A stretch of 64,000 nt of DNA from Streptomyces sp. NBC_00239 (GTDB taxonomy: Bacteria > Actinomycetota > Actinomycetes > Streptomycetales > Streptomycetaceae): assembly GCF_036194065.1 (NCBI RefSeq), contig NZ_CP108095.1, forward strand, positions 434,001 through 498,000, given 5' to 3'. A model generated the notes under the pieces. The model saw only the letters and a program-made list of their open reading frames with translations, was not told the origin of the DNA and did no database searches. Both the position numbers and the translations under genes were made by a program. Each line of letters begins with the position of its first letter. Position 1 is the stretch's first letter. Below, piece by piece: positions 1 to 8,590 of this stretch.

Positions 1-248
1 AGTTCGGTGCGCAGGTCGGTGAGGCGGTCCAGGGTGCTGTCGCCGGGCGTTGCGTTGATCACGATGTCCGCGGTGCGCGCGGTGGTGCGCTGGTCGGCGA
101 AGGCGATCCGCGGGGCGAGCCCGGCGGTGCGGGTGGCGGTGTCTCCGGTGCTGCGGCCGCCGAGGGTGACGTGGTGTCCGGCTGCGGAGAGCTTGCCGGC
201 GAGGTTGGTTCCGACGCGGCCGGCGCCCAGGATGCCGATGCTGGTCAT
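1..248 (-). CDS. NADPH-dependent F420 reductase-like protein (5' part only)
   Basis: The gene starts at the ATG at 248 and runs off the left edge, so only about 82 N-terminal residues are seen. They open with MTSIGILGAGRVGTNLAGKL, a Rossmann-fold GxGxxG nucleotide-binding site, followed by GHHVTLGGRS, the usual second strand where NADP(H) phosphate is recognised. This pattern is typical of the F420-dependent NADP oxidoreductase / pyrroline-carboxylate reductase-like family. The fold is clear; the substrate cannot be told. It is followed 37 bp upstream by the phosphatase-family gene on the same strand and may be its operon partner. Confidence 0.7.
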   Translation of the reverse strand, partial: MTSIGILGAGRVGTNLAGKLSAAGHHVTLGGRSTGDTATRTAGLAPRIAFADQRTTARTADIVINATPGDSTLDRLTDLRTE

Positions 249-285
249 GGGGTGTTGCTCCTTTGGGTATCGGGGGGAAGTCCGG

Positions 286-1098
286 TCAGGCGATCGGTGT
301 GAGGACCTTGAGGGCGGTGGTGTGGATGCCGGGGGCGGCGGCCAGGAAGTCGCGGCTTCCGGTGTTCCAGGGTTCGCCCGTCAGATCGGTGACGGTGCCT
401 CCGGCCTCGGATACCAGCAGGGCGCCGGCGACCAGACCGGAGCGGACGTCGGAGAACTGCCAGAACGCGTCCATGCGTCCGGCGGCGACGTGGATGAGCT
501 GCATCGTGGCGGGAACGGACACGCGCACCACCAGGCCGTTGATGAGCATCGCGGTGACGGAGTCACCGATCCGCCGGAAGGTGCGCTCGTCCTCGCCGGG
601 CTTGGCCTGGCCGGTGCCGACGAGCGCGGCGCCCAGGTCGGTCTTGGCGGACACCTTCAGGGGCCGGTCGTTCAGGCGGGCACCGCCGCCGGCGACCGCG
701 GTGTAGGTGTCGCCGTTCAGCGGCAGGTGGACGACGGTGAGTACCGGCTGGTTGTCGCGGACCAGGGTGGCGGTGACGGCCCAGTCGTCCATGCCGTGGA
801 CGTGGTTGATGTTGCCCTCGGCGGGGTCGACGACCCACCACTCCCCCGACGGGAGGGCGCCGCCGGCCAGCTCGTCCTCGGCCCACTGCGACCCCGGCCG
901 GGCCCGCAGCAGCGGTTCCCGCAGCACGTCCAGCACCGCGTCGTCGTTGGCGTGGATCTCGCCCACGACCTCGTCCAGGCTCACGCCGCGGGCGTGCGGG
1001 GTGTGGCGGTCGCGCAGCGTGACTCCGGCGGTCTTCACCGCAGCTGTCACGTCGGACAGGAGCGTCGTACCGGCGTCGAAAGGCATGGCTGTGCTCAT
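286..1098 (-). CDS. inositol monophosphatase family protein with altered metal motif
   Basis: The product is about 270 aa, the usual length for this family of Mg-dependent sugar or nucleotide phosphatases. The start chosen is the ATG giving MSTAMPFDAG; longer versions would run into the LysR gene. The region WWVVDPAEGNINHVHG corresponds to the family motif DPxDGTxNF, but here the second acidic residue is Glu and the Thr is Asn. The second motif, near residues 215-225 (SDVRSGLVAGALL), replaces the usual WDxAAG. Both metal-site changes suggest a shifted activity or lost catalysis. The gene is divergent from the LysR regulator, which probably controls it. Confidence 0.75.
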   Translation of the reverse strand: MSTAMPFDAGTTLLSDVTAAVKTAGVTLRDRHTPHARGVSLDEVVGEIHANDDAVLDVLREPLLRARPGSQWAEDELAGGALPSGEWWVVDPAEGNINHVHGMDDWAVTATLVRDNQPVLTVVHLPLNGDTYTAVAGGGARLNDRPLKVSAKTDLGAALVGTGQAKPGEDERTFRRIGDSVTAMLINGLVVRVSVPATMQLIHVAAGRMDAFWQFSDVRSGLVAGALLVSEAGGTVTDLTGEPWNTGSRDFLAAAPGIHTTALKVLTPIA

Positions 1099-1178
1099 GG
1101 CGGGCTCCCTGGGGTGGGTCGAAGCGGGGCAGTTGTCTCGCTCCCGCACTTCGAAGGTAGGCCGCACGGTGATTAACA

Positions 1179-1201
1179 ACAAGTGCATGCTTGTCACTTG
1201 T
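1179..1201. promoter_or_regulatory. inverted repeat, probable LysR operator
   Basis: Perfect 7-bp arms ACAAGTG and CACTTGT are separated by 9 bp that contain a further CTTGT half. It sits 13 bp before the LysR start and about 80 bp before the divergent phosphatase-family start, in an AT-richer 115-bp gap. LysR proteins usually bind such dyads between divergent genes and control both. The repeat is seen directly; binding is inferred. Confidence 0.6.
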
Positions 1202-1213
1202 AGAGTTACCGCC

Positions 1214-2149
1214 ATGCAACTGGATCTGAACCTGCTCACCGCCCTGGACGCCCTGCTGGAAGAGGGCAGCGTCGCCGGCGCGGCAGCGCGCCTCCACGTC
1301 ACCGCACCGGCGATGAGCCGCTCCCTGGGCCGCATCCGCAAGGCCACCGGTGATCAGATCCTGGTCCGCACCGGCCGCAGCATGGTCCCCACCACCCGCG
1401 CGCTGGCCATGCGCGCCGAGGTTCACGCCGTCGTGCAGCAGGCCCACCGACTTCTGTCCGCGCAGCAGGAACTCGACCTGGCAGCTCTCGACCGGGTGTT
1501 CACCGTGCGCTGGCACGACACCCTGACCGCAGCCTGCGGGACCGCCTTGACCACGACCGTCCACCAACAGGCCCCCGGCGTCCGGCTGCGCCTGTCCGCC
1601 GAACCCGGGACGGACGACGCCGAGCTGCGCCGGGGCGAGGTCGACCTCGAATCGAGCTCCAGCACTCCGACGCTCCCCGACATCCGCCACCACCTCGTCG
1701 GCAGGGACCGGCTGATCGTCGCCGTCCGACCGGGCCACCCGCTCACCGAAGGGCCGCTGAGCGTTGAGCGTTACGCAGCCGCCGAACACCTCACCGTTTC
1801 GCGGCGCGGAAACCTGCGCGACCCCATCGATGACGCCCTGTCCACACGCGGCCTCGAACGACGCGTCGTCGCCGCCGGGCCCACCGCCGCCTTCGCCCTC
1901 CAACTCGCCCTCGACACCGACCTGGTCGTCACCCTCCCCGACGCGGTCACCCGAACGGCCCGGGAACAACTCGGCCTGACCACACTGCCGCCGCCACTCC
2001 CGCTGCCCGACGTCCCCCTCTACCTGCTGTGGCACCAGCGCTACGACGACGACCGCGCCCACGCCTGGCTGCGAGAACTGGCCACCGAAGCCGTCCAGGC
2101 ACTGTTCACACCACCGACCGCCTCTCAACATTCCCTCGCGAACGGGTGA
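1214..2149 (+). CDS. LysR-family transcriptional regulator
   Basis: The product is 311 aa, the normal LysR length. Residues 1-65 form the winged helix-turn-helix (MQLDLNLLTALDALLEEGSV, then AARLHVTAPAMSRSLGRIRK as the recognition helix), and the remainder is a periplasmic-binding-like effector domain. The ATG at 1214 begins the classical LysR N-terminus. It is divergent from the inositol-monophosphatase-family gene, with the dyad at 1179-1201 between them, which implies control of that operon and of itself. The inducer cannot be predicted. Confidence 0.9.
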   Translation: MQLDLNLLTALDALLEEGSVAGAAARLHVTAPAMSRSLGRIRKATGDQILVRTGRSMVPTTRALAMRAEVHAVVQQAHRLLSAQQELDLAALDRVFTVRWHDTLTAACGTALTTTVHQQAPGVRLRLSAEPGTDDAELRRGEVDLESSSSTPTLPDIRHHLVGRDRLIVAVRPGHPLTEGPLSVERYAAAEHLTVSRRGNLRDPIDDALSTRGLERRVVAAGPTAAFALQLALDTDLVVTLPDAVTRTAREQLGLTTLPPPLPLPDVPLYLLWHQRYDDDRAHAWLRELATEAVQALFTPPTASQHSLANG

Positions 2150-2218
2150 TGAAGTGTCGTTCTGGGCGCTGGGGGCGCCGGCCAGGGATCCGCTTGGGTC
2201 GCCGCGGGACGATTACGC

Positions 2219-3832
2219 CTAGTGGGCGATCGGGCCGACGGGGCCGTTGTGGCCCGCCGTGCCGAGGGATCCGCGCCGCACGCGCTGCCAGGCGGTGATG
2301 CCGGCGGAGGTGCCCGTCTTCTTCAGCTTCAGGACGTACAGGATGCCCGTGTCGCGGTCCGATTCGGTCGTTGCGATGGGAGCGGTGAGGACGAGCTCGG
2401 CCGTGCGGTCGCCGTCCACGTCCAGCAGTGCCCCGCCGGTGAGGTGGGGGTCGGTGTCCTGCGCGGCCGCCCAGGTGAACCGGCCGGCAGTGGCGGGGCC
2501 GCGGGTGGAACCGAACAGGAGCGCCGCGTAGCCGGGGGTGTCGTGTTCGCCGTCAGAGGTGCGGCGGGAGATCGCGAGCAGGTCGGGGATGCCGCTGCCG
2601 TCCACGTCGCCGACCGCCAGGTCGGCCCCGAAGAGGGTTCCCTCCACCCGCGGGCGGCCGGCGTTGGCGGCGGTGAGCACGGTCGTCGCCGTCGCGGGGA
2701 GGCCGTTCTTGCCGCCGCGCACGACGGCCACGGCCCCCTCGTTGCACTTCCCGCCGTTCGCGTACTTGCCGGAGACGGCCAGGTCCGCGTACGTGCCGCC
2801 GTACAGCCGGCCCGTGACGGCCGTGGTGGCGGAGTAGGACAAGCCGCCGGTGATGCTCCCGAGGGCCAACTTCGCGGAGGTCAGGTACTGCGCCCCGGTG
2901 CGCGTGAGCGGGCCGCCCGTACCGCCGCGCAGCACCGTCACCGAGCCCGCGGGCCTGGACCTCTGACTCGTCCCGCCCGGGCCGGTGCAGATGAACTCGG
3001 GCGTGCCGGCGGGCGCGGGGTCGTACGGGGCGACGACGACCAGCTCGTCCGCGGGAGTGCCGGCCAGGTTGCCGGTGGCGAGCCGCTCGCCGAAGCGGCT
3101 CCTGAGGCCCGCCGTGCCGGGTACGCCCCCGGTGTCCTGGGTGAGGACCCTCGCGCCGGTGGCGGTGAGACCGCTCGCGCCGCCGCGCAGGACCGTCACG
3201 GATCCGGCGTCGGCCTTGCTGCCGACGTCTTCGAGCGGGGCGCCGACGGCGAGGTCGGCGTAGCCGTCGCCGTCGAAGTCGCCGGCGGCCAGTACGTCGG
3301 AGAAACGGTCGGAGGCCTCGGCCAGGTCGGGGACCCCGGGGGTGTTCTGCGTGAAGACCTTCGCCCGCGTGTAGTACGGGGCGCCCGCCCTGCCGTACAG
3401 GACGGTCACGGCGCCCGCCGAGACGACACCGCCGACGGTGGCGAAGGGGGCGCCGACGGCGAGGTCGGTGCGGCCGTCGGCGTTGAAGTCCCCGTACGCG
3501 AGGGCCGTGCCGAACTCCTCGAAGCGGGCGGGATCGTTCCTGAGCGGGATGCCGGGGTCGTTCTGGTTGACGGCTGCCGCCCCGCGGCCGAGCGTGCCGA
3601 CCGCCCCGCCCGGGATGAGCTGGATCTCCTGGCCACCCCCGTAGAAGCCGCCGTAGACGGCGAGGTCTGCTTTGCCGTCGCCGGTCAGATCGCCCCGCAC
3701 GGCCTTCGGGGCCGCGGCCGCGACGGGGGCGACCGGCGTCTCGGCCCGGGAGGGGGCGGCCGTTAACCCGGCCGTGAGGACCGCGGCGACGGCCGATGCC
3801 CCGAGAACTCTGCTGATCTTCATCATGTGCAT
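2219..3832 (-). CDS. secreted FG-GAP/VCBS repeat protein
   Basis: The product is about 537 aa. It starts MHMMKISRVLGASAVAAVLT, a Sec signal peptide probably cut after ...APSRAE. The mature part carries seven repeats ending in a DxDxDG-type calcium loop, for example DLTGDGKADLAVYG, DFNADGRTDLAVGA, DFDGDGYADLAVGA and DVDGSGIPDLLAIS. Seven is the blade number of the integrin-alpha beta-propeller, so a seven-bladed extracellular calcium-binding propeller is expected. Start codons at 3832, 3826 and 3823 are all possible, because no strong ribosome site decides between them. These proteins are common in Streptomyces and their role is unknown; adhesion or polymer binding is the usual guess. Confidence 0.85.
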   Translation of the reverse strand: MHMMKISRVLGASAVAAVLTAGLTAAPSRAETPVAPVAAAAPKAVRGDLTGDGKADLAVYGGFYGGGQEIQLIPGGAVGTLGRGAAAVNQNDPGIPLRNDPARFEEFGTALAYGDFNADGRTDLAVGAPFATVGGVVSAGAVTVLYGRAGAPYYTRAKVFTQNTPGVPDLAEASDRFSDVLAAGDFDGDGYADLAVGAPLEDVGSKADAGSVTVLRGGASGLTATGARVLTQDTGGVPGTAGLRSRFGERLATGNLAGTPADELVVVAPYDPAPAGTPEFICTGPGGTSQRSRPAGSVTVLRGGTGGPLTRTGAQYLTSAKLALGSITGGLSYSATTAVTGRLYGGTYADLAVSGKYANGGKCNEGAVAVVRGGKNGLPATATTVLTAANAGRPRVEGTLFGADLAVGDVDGSGIPDLLAISRRTSDGEHDTPGYAALLFGSTRGPATAGRFTWAAAQDTDPHLTGGALLDVDGDRTAELVLTAPIATTESDRDTGILYVLKLKKTGTSAGITAWQRVRRGSLGTAGHNGPVGPIAH

Positions 3833-3999
3833 GACGCGCACGCTACCGAGCGGGGCGGTGCCGCGGTACGGGGTGTCGCGCATCGGCAGCGACGCCGAAG
3901 CCCTGGAAGGCGTCGAGGAGTTGTGGGCGGTGCACGCTGGGCCGCGGAGAACGTAAATGCGTCGACAGCTCCCCTCGGTACCCGGCAAAGTGGCCGTCC

Positions 4000-4740
4000 G
4001 TGACGAGCAGTGAACTGTGGACCCGTGCGACCGCCGACCGCTACGACGCCGAAGAGGTCGAAGCGTCCTCGGCCGCCGTTCTCGGACCGACCCTCGCCTT
4101 CCTCGCGGAGCTCGCCGGAGACGGCCGGGCACTGGAGTTCGCCATCGGAACCGGACGGGTGGGAGTCCCGCTCAGGGAACGCGGCGTGCCGGTGGTGGGC
4201 ATCGAACTGTCCGAGCACATGGCAGCGGTGCTGCGGCGCAAGATCGACGAGGACACGCTCCCGGTAGTCATCGGGGACATGGCCACCACCGTCGTTCCCG
4301 GCGAGTTCACCCTGGTCTATCTCGTCTACAACACCATCACGAACCTGCTCACGCAGGACGAGCAGGTCGAGTGCTTCCGCAACGCCGCACGACATCTGGA
4401 GCCCGGCGGCCGATTCGTCATCGAACTGGGCGTGCCGCCGCTGCGGTTCCTGCCGCCCGGCCAGGTCGCGGTGCCGTTCGATGTCTCCGAGCAGCATCTC
4501 GGCTTCGACACCTTCGATCTGGTCGAGCAGATCCTCGTCTCGCACCACTTCACCCGCGACGGCGACGACGGCCGCTACCGCCGCGACAACTCCCGGCACC
4601 GGTACGCCTGGCCGGCAGAGCTCGACCTGATGGCGCGGATCGCTGGGCTCGAGCTGGAACGTCGCGTCGCGGACTGGGACGGGGCTCCGTTCACGCAGGA
4701 CTCCGCGAAGCACATCTCCGTCTGGCGCAAGCCAACCTGA
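4000..4740 (+). CDS. class I SAM-dependent methyltransferase
   Basis: The product is 246 aa from a GTG start (MTSSELWTRATADRYDAEEV). Residues about 43-55 (ALEFAIGTGRVGVPL) are motif I of the Rossmann-like SAM-binding fold, with E/F-x-G-x-G-x-G. VVGIELSEHM is motif II, where the acidic residue binds the ribose of SAM. LEPGGRFVIELG is the post-motif III strand. The C-terminal part (residues 150-245) is the variable substrate cap. It resembles the Methyltransf_25 small-molecule methyltransferases. The substrate is unknown and no pathway neighbour helps. It faces the DUF4246 gene tail to tail. Confidence 0.85.
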   Translation: MTSSELWTRATADRYDAEEVEASSAAVLGPTLAFLAELAGDGRALEFAIGTGRVGVPLRERGVPVVGIELSEHMAAVLRRKIDEDTLPVVIGDMATTVVPGEFTLVYLVYNTITNLLTQDEQVECFRNAARHLEPGGRFVIELGVPPLRFLPPGQVAVPFDVSEQHLGFDTFDLVEQILVSHHFTRDGDDGRYRRDNSRHRYAWPAELDLMARIAGLELERRVADWDGAPFTQDSAKHISVWRKPT

Positions 4741-4781
4741 GGTCGCCCACCGGGCTGTCAATGTGGGCCGTACCTGTCTGG

Positions 4782-4800
4782 GAACTCCTATCGGGAGTTC
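4782..4800. terminator. short hairpin between convergent genes
   Basis: The 7-bp arms GAACTCC and GGAGTTC with a 5-bp loop lie between the convergent methyltransferase and DUF4246 genes. There is no T-run. Placement suggests a bidirectional terminator, but the stem is short. Confidence 0.4.
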
Positions 4801-4955
4801 AGACGTCGCCAGCAGATCAGTCCACGACCGGGATGGCCCGCGGCTCGGCGGGCTCAACCCGCCGGGCCGCCGCCGTATGGGCCCGGCCGGCGGGTCCGCG
4901 AACACATCGGCCTTGTGCCACGCGTACGGTTGGCACCCCCACCGCTACCCGCGGT

Positions 4956-6461
4956 TCAGTGCTCGCAGAGGGAGAACTCCCTTTCGTAGAGCTGCTCATT
5001 GTGTTCGTCGACGAAGAACTTCCGTTCCTGCATGAGTTCCTCGCGGTACGTCTTGGCCTGCTCGAGCGTCATGGTCGATGTGTCGGACCAGGGCTGCTGC
5101 GGCGGCACGTCGGAGGTCGAGACGATCTGCTCCGCCGGGTCGACCAGGAAGAACGCGAGGATCTTGCGGTGTCCCGGGCGGGTGGGGTCCGCGAGGCGGA
5201 ACGCGTCCACGCGGTGCTGCAGGACGTTGGGGAACGCCAGGCAGCGGCCCGCCGGGGTCGGTACCGAGCCCAGCGCCTGGTTCAGCGCGTCTTCGTCCTG
5301 AAGGCCGTAGACCTCGCGCAGCCCGGCGTCGTCGTTCTGCTGATAGTCCGGGTCGTCGAGTGCGGCCCGGAATCCCAGCCGGCTCTCGGTGATGTTCTCG
5401 CTGTCCCAGTAGTAGATGCCGGTCGAGACGATCCGCTCGTTCAGCATCCCCTCGACGTGCCAGGAACCACCGGGGTACTCGGGCTGGTCCGGGGTGAGGT
5501 GGACGTTGGCGAGCTTGACGATGACCTGGAGCCGGCGGCCGCGCAGGTCGACCCGGGAGGCGTCGGGCAGGGCGGGCGGGCTGAAGTCCGGGGCGTCCGG
5601 GATGATCGGGTGGCGGTTCTCGAACCAGGCCTCGTACGCCTCGTCCCAGGCGGCGCGGGCCTCCATGTAGGTGTCGTTGTCAGGGTAGGACGACTTGTGC
5701 GGGTACTCCGGTTCCGAGTCGTACCAGCCGTAGGGATCGGCCTTGATCCGCAGGGGCCGCGGGTGCCTCAGGTCGGTGAGCACGTTCTCGAACAGGGGGC
5801 GCAGGCGCGCGAACACGTCCGGCAGGACGGACTCAAGTGCGCGATGCGCCTCGGGGTGGACGTTGTTGACGTAGGAGCGGAAGGCGACGGCGCCGTCGTC
5901 ACTGACGTCGACGTCCGTGGGCAGCCACTGGAACCTCTCCGAGAACTCGTACTTCGCGTAGTGGTTCGTCGGGTTGTGCCAGGCCCGCTCGGGCCCTCCA
6001 CTCACCTCCCTCACCAGGCAGAACAGCGAGGGGTGCACGAGGTCCAACACCTGGCCGTCGGATCCGGGATGCCAGTCGCGCTCCGCTTCGGGGACCTCTT
6101 CCAAGACCCGGGCCGCCTCACGCAACCGGGACCTGAGCTGCTCGTCGACGAGGGTGTCCGACTGCCAGACCCCGTCGACCGCGGACACCTCGATGCCGGT
6201 GCGCGCGTCCCGCAACGCGGCGTAGTGCCCCAGCTCGGCGAGAACGTAGCGCACCTGCGCTTCGGTCAGGCCCTGCGCCATCGCTTCCTGCGTCCACCGG
6301 GCGACGATGTCGGCGTCGTTCATCTTGTCGAACCACGCGGGCTTGGCGCGCAGGTGCGAGCTGCACTGCATGATCTGCAACTCCCGCAGCGTCCGGGGCG
6401 TCGCGAACGCCGGGGAACGGGAGGTCTGGAAGGGCAGCGGGAAGGCTGACAGGCCGGTCAC
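4956..6461 (-). CDS. DUF4246 domain-containing protein
   Basis: The product is 501 aa from a GTG start (MTGLSAFPLPFQTSRSPAFA) with GAGGA about 9 nt ahead. The whole length matches the DUF4246 family, known from fungi and some actinobacteria. It includes an N-terminal helical part (residues about 40-90, MNDADIVARWTQEAMAQG) and a double-stranded beta-helix-like C-terminal half with PGGSWHVEGMLNERIVSTGI, where H-V-E-G looks like an HxD/E metal pair, and HRVDAFRLADPTRPGHRKIL with a later His and Arg. That layout recalls Fe(II)/2-oxoglutarate oxygenases, but this is inference. No enzymatic function is established for the family to my knowledge. Confidence 0.8.
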   Translation of the reverse strand: MTGLSAFPLPFQTSRSPAFATPRTLRELQIMQCSSHLRAKPAWFDKMNDADIVARWTQEAMAQGLTEAQVRYVLAELGHYAALRDARTGIEVSAVDGVWQSDTLVDEQLRSRLREAARVLEEVPEAERDWHPGSDGQVLDLVHPSLFCLVREVSGGPERAWHNPTNHYAKYEFSERFQWLPTDVDVSDDGAVAFRSYVNNVHPEAHRALESVLPDVFARLRPLFENVLTDLRHPRPLRIKADPYGWYDSEPEYPHKSSYPDNDTYMEARAAWDEAYEAWFENRHPIIPDAPDFSPPALPDASRVDLRGRRLQVIVKLANVHLTPDQPEYPGGSWHVEGMLNERIVSTGIYYWDSENITESRLGFRAALDDPDYQQNDDAGLREVYGLQDEDALNQALGSVPTPAGRCLAFPNVLQHRVDAFRLADPTRPGHRKILAFFLVDPAEQIVSTSDVPPQQPWSDTSTMTLEQAKTYREELMQERKFFVDEHNEQLYEREFSLCEH

Positions 6462-6819
6462 TTCTGGTGGTCCTCACGATCGGTGTGCGGTGCCCGGAAG
6501 GATAGCCCGGCCCACTGACACCCCAGCCGCGGGCCCCTGGGCAGGGACGACCCTGTGCATGACCGAGTCCCGGGCCGGCCGGTCACGTTGGTTTCGGGTG
6601 ACGTCGTGGGGCGCGGTTACCGCACGGTGGGCTGTGGGGACTCGTCGGACGTGCGCGAAGCCGGAGCTGGTCGGCTTCTGGGCGGACCCTGGCGGAGCAC
6701 TGCCCTCCCGTTCAGGCGGTGCCTAGTGTCGTCTGCACGGCGCGGGCCTGGGGAGGGTCACGCGCCGGCCGTCCAGGGACAATCCCTCGGCCGTCGTTCC
6801 TCATTCATCTGGAGGGGTC
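6462..6819. other. non-coding gap, divergent promoter region
   Basis: These 358 bases lie between the divergent DUF4246 and lectin genes. No convincing coding frame or RNA gene is seen. A strong ribosome site GGAGGGG lies just before the lectin ATG. The promoters of both genes must lie here. Confidence 0.5.
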
Positions 6820-7290
6820 ATGCAGATACTCGCTGTACGCCGATGGGCCGTCGTCGCCGCGACCGCCGCAATCGCCGCGCTGTCGGTTGCCACGCCCGCG
6901 CATGCCCGTGCGGAGGTCTTCCACTTCGACGGTCAGAACAACGCGACCCGCCGCTGCATGGACGACAGCTTCGCGTACGGGCTCCGGGCCTTCGACTGCA
7001 ACAGGACGGACTTCCAGCAGTTCCGGTTCGGCGACGGCACGTACTACCACGAGCTGCGGAACAAGGTGACCGGCCGGTGTATCGACGACAGCTTCGCGTA
7101 CGGGCTGCGGGCCTTCGACTGCAACAGCATGAGCTACCAGCAGTGGTCGGTCAGCAACACCACCGGCGGGACGACCTTCAAGAACCGGGCCACCGGCCGC
7201 TGCATCGATGACAGCTTCGCGTACGGGTTGCGGGCGTTCGACTGCAACGGGATGAACTTCCAGAAGTGGTGGGGGGTCCACGCGAACTGA
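6820..7290 (+). CDS. secreted ricin-type mini-lectin with three near-identical repeats
   Basis: The product is 156 aa. Residues 1-30 are a Sec signal peptide ending ...ATPAHARA. The mature part is three repeats of 41 residues, each with R-C-x-D-D-S-F-A-Y-G-L-R-A-F-D-C-N followed by a QxW-like element (QQF, QQW, QKW). Three such repeats make one ricin-B beta-trefoil, which binds sugars; the paired cysteines probably form a disulfide in each lobe. The repeat cores are almost identical in DNA at 123-bp spacing (from 6961, 7084 and 7207), which points to recent duplication or gene conversion. It is a stand-alone lectin with no catalytic domain. The ligand is unknown. Confidence 0.85.
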   Translation: MQILAVRRWAVVAATAAIAALSVATPAHARAEVFHFDGQNNATRRCMDDSFAYGLRAFDCNRTDFQQFRFGDGTYYHELRNKVTGRCIDDSFAYGLRAFDCNSMSYQQWSVSNTTGGTTFKNRATGRCIDDSFAYGLRAFDCNGMNFQKWWGVHAN

Positions 7291-7374
7291 CCGCGCCCCG
7301 CAGGGCGAAGGACCTGCGCGTCGTTGTCGCGGGCGCCGGTTCCACCGATGTGGCACCGGTCCGCAGAAGCCCTT

Positions 7375-7414
7375 CCATCGGGTCAGCCGTTGGCGCTGAC
7401 GGCTGACCCGATGG
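7375..7414. terminator. strong hairpin terminator
   Basis: A perfect 16-bp stem (CCATCGGGTCAGCCGT paired with its complement) encloses an 8-base loop. It lies between the convergent lectin and Tat-protein genes and is probably a bidirectional, T-run-free actinobacterial terminator. Confidence 0.8.
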
Positions 7415-7577
7415 TCCCCAAGGCCGTTCCCCTACACGGATGGCGTCGGCGAAGCGGTGGCGGGGTCGGGGCGTGGACGCGGTGAACTGCGCATGCTGAG
7501 GAAGCGGTGACGGCGAGCATCTCGTGACACGGCGCACTCGTCCGCTGCGCGACGTTCGTCTGTCCCCGGGCCGACCG

Positions 7578-8267
7578 TTATGCCGCGTGATCGACGAGTG
7601 CGTCGAACCGACCCAGCGTCCCGGCTACGTCCGCTGTGGCGCTGCCACCCGGCGTATACATGGTGACCGGCTTCTGCAGTGTCCAGGGCTGGTTGACCGG
7701 GGGGAACGCCTTGATGTTCTCCGACCTCAGCGTGACGTACCGTGTCGGATATGTGGCCCCGAGGTCGATCTCCTCTTTGGCCGCCTTGTCGTGGTGCGAG
7801 ACGGTGAGGGCCATGTGGACGAGCAGCAGTCCGGCTGAGGTCAGGGTGCTGAGCGGCGTCCACTTGGAGTTCGACATGGTCAGAGCGAGGAGAGTGCCGC
7901 TGTCGGGGGTCGACGGGCTCATGTCCGCCTCCATCCTGAACCCCTGGACCTCCAGGACGCAGCCATTAGCGTTGCTCGACTGCACCATGAAGGTGATGCC
8001 ACCCTTGAAGTCGAGCGTGAGGACTCCCAGGGGCTTCAGCTTCAGCGGCACGTTGGCGGCGTACATGGTGCAGAGGATGTTCGTCCCCACCGGTGGCAGA
8101 GGGACCGACGGCGTCCTCCCCGCCCTCGAGTGCGGTGCGGCCGCATAGGCGCTGCCCGAGAGCAGCACTCCGGTACCCACCATCGCGGCTGCGGCCGCGG
8201 CCTCCCTCAAAAACCCGCGGCGGTCGCTCTCTGCACGGGCCATGCCTCGTTCAGTCCGTTCAGTCAT
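7578..8267 (-). CDS. Tat-exported protein of unknown function
   Basis: The product is about 229 aa from the ATG giving MTERTERGMARAES. Residues 15-20 read D-R-R-G-F-L-R, a twin-arginine signal, followed by a mild hydrophobic run and an AYA-AAP cleavage region. It is therefore exported folded by the Tat system. The mature part is rich in beta-strand-like segments (PLGVLTLDFKGGITFMVQSS, YVTLRSENIKAFPPVNQPW) with a VLEVQGFRMEADMS stretch. It may be a small beta-sandwich that carries a ligand or cofactor. I do not recognise the family. It has no obvious operon partner. Confidence 0.75.
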   Translation of the reverse strand: MTERTERGMARAESDRRGFLREAAAAAAMVGTGVLLSGSAYAAAPHSRAGRTPSVPLPPVGTNILCTMYAANVPLKLKPLGVLTLDFKGGITFMVQSSNANGCVLEVQGFRMEADMSPSTPDSGTLLALTMSNSKWTPLSTLTSAGLLLVHMALTVSHHDKAAKEEIDLGATYPTRYVTLRSENIKAFPPVNQPWTLQKPVTMYTPGGSATADVAGTLGRFDALVDHAA

Positions 8268-8590
8268 ACGGCTGGTCTCCATTTCTCGAACAGCTCGCCG
8301 TTGTGGACACCGACGGGAACCTCCTCGCAACCCACGTCGCAGCGCCCTCGATCCAGCCCCGCCCCGGCGCACGAGGTCTGGAATCCATTCTGAAAACCTA
8401 CGACTACCCGCTTCCGTAGAAGAGCTCACGCTGCTACCCCTGAACGCGCCAGTTGGCCGGTCCGGCCCACTGGCGCGCTCCATCACAGCGGGCGACAATG
8501 CCCTCCACGTCGCCTCGACCCCGTAATCAAACATGTAATCCAATAGGACGGTCCCGAGCCTTCAGGGGGAGGTACGCAGGAACCCCCGTT
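8268..8590. other. non-coding gap
   Basis: These 323 bases lie upstream of the Tat-protein gene and downstream of the decayed transporter. The section near 8520-8560 is AT-richer than its surroundings. No gene, repeat or hairpin of note was seen; it presumably holds the promoter of the Tat-protein gene. Confidence 0.4.
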
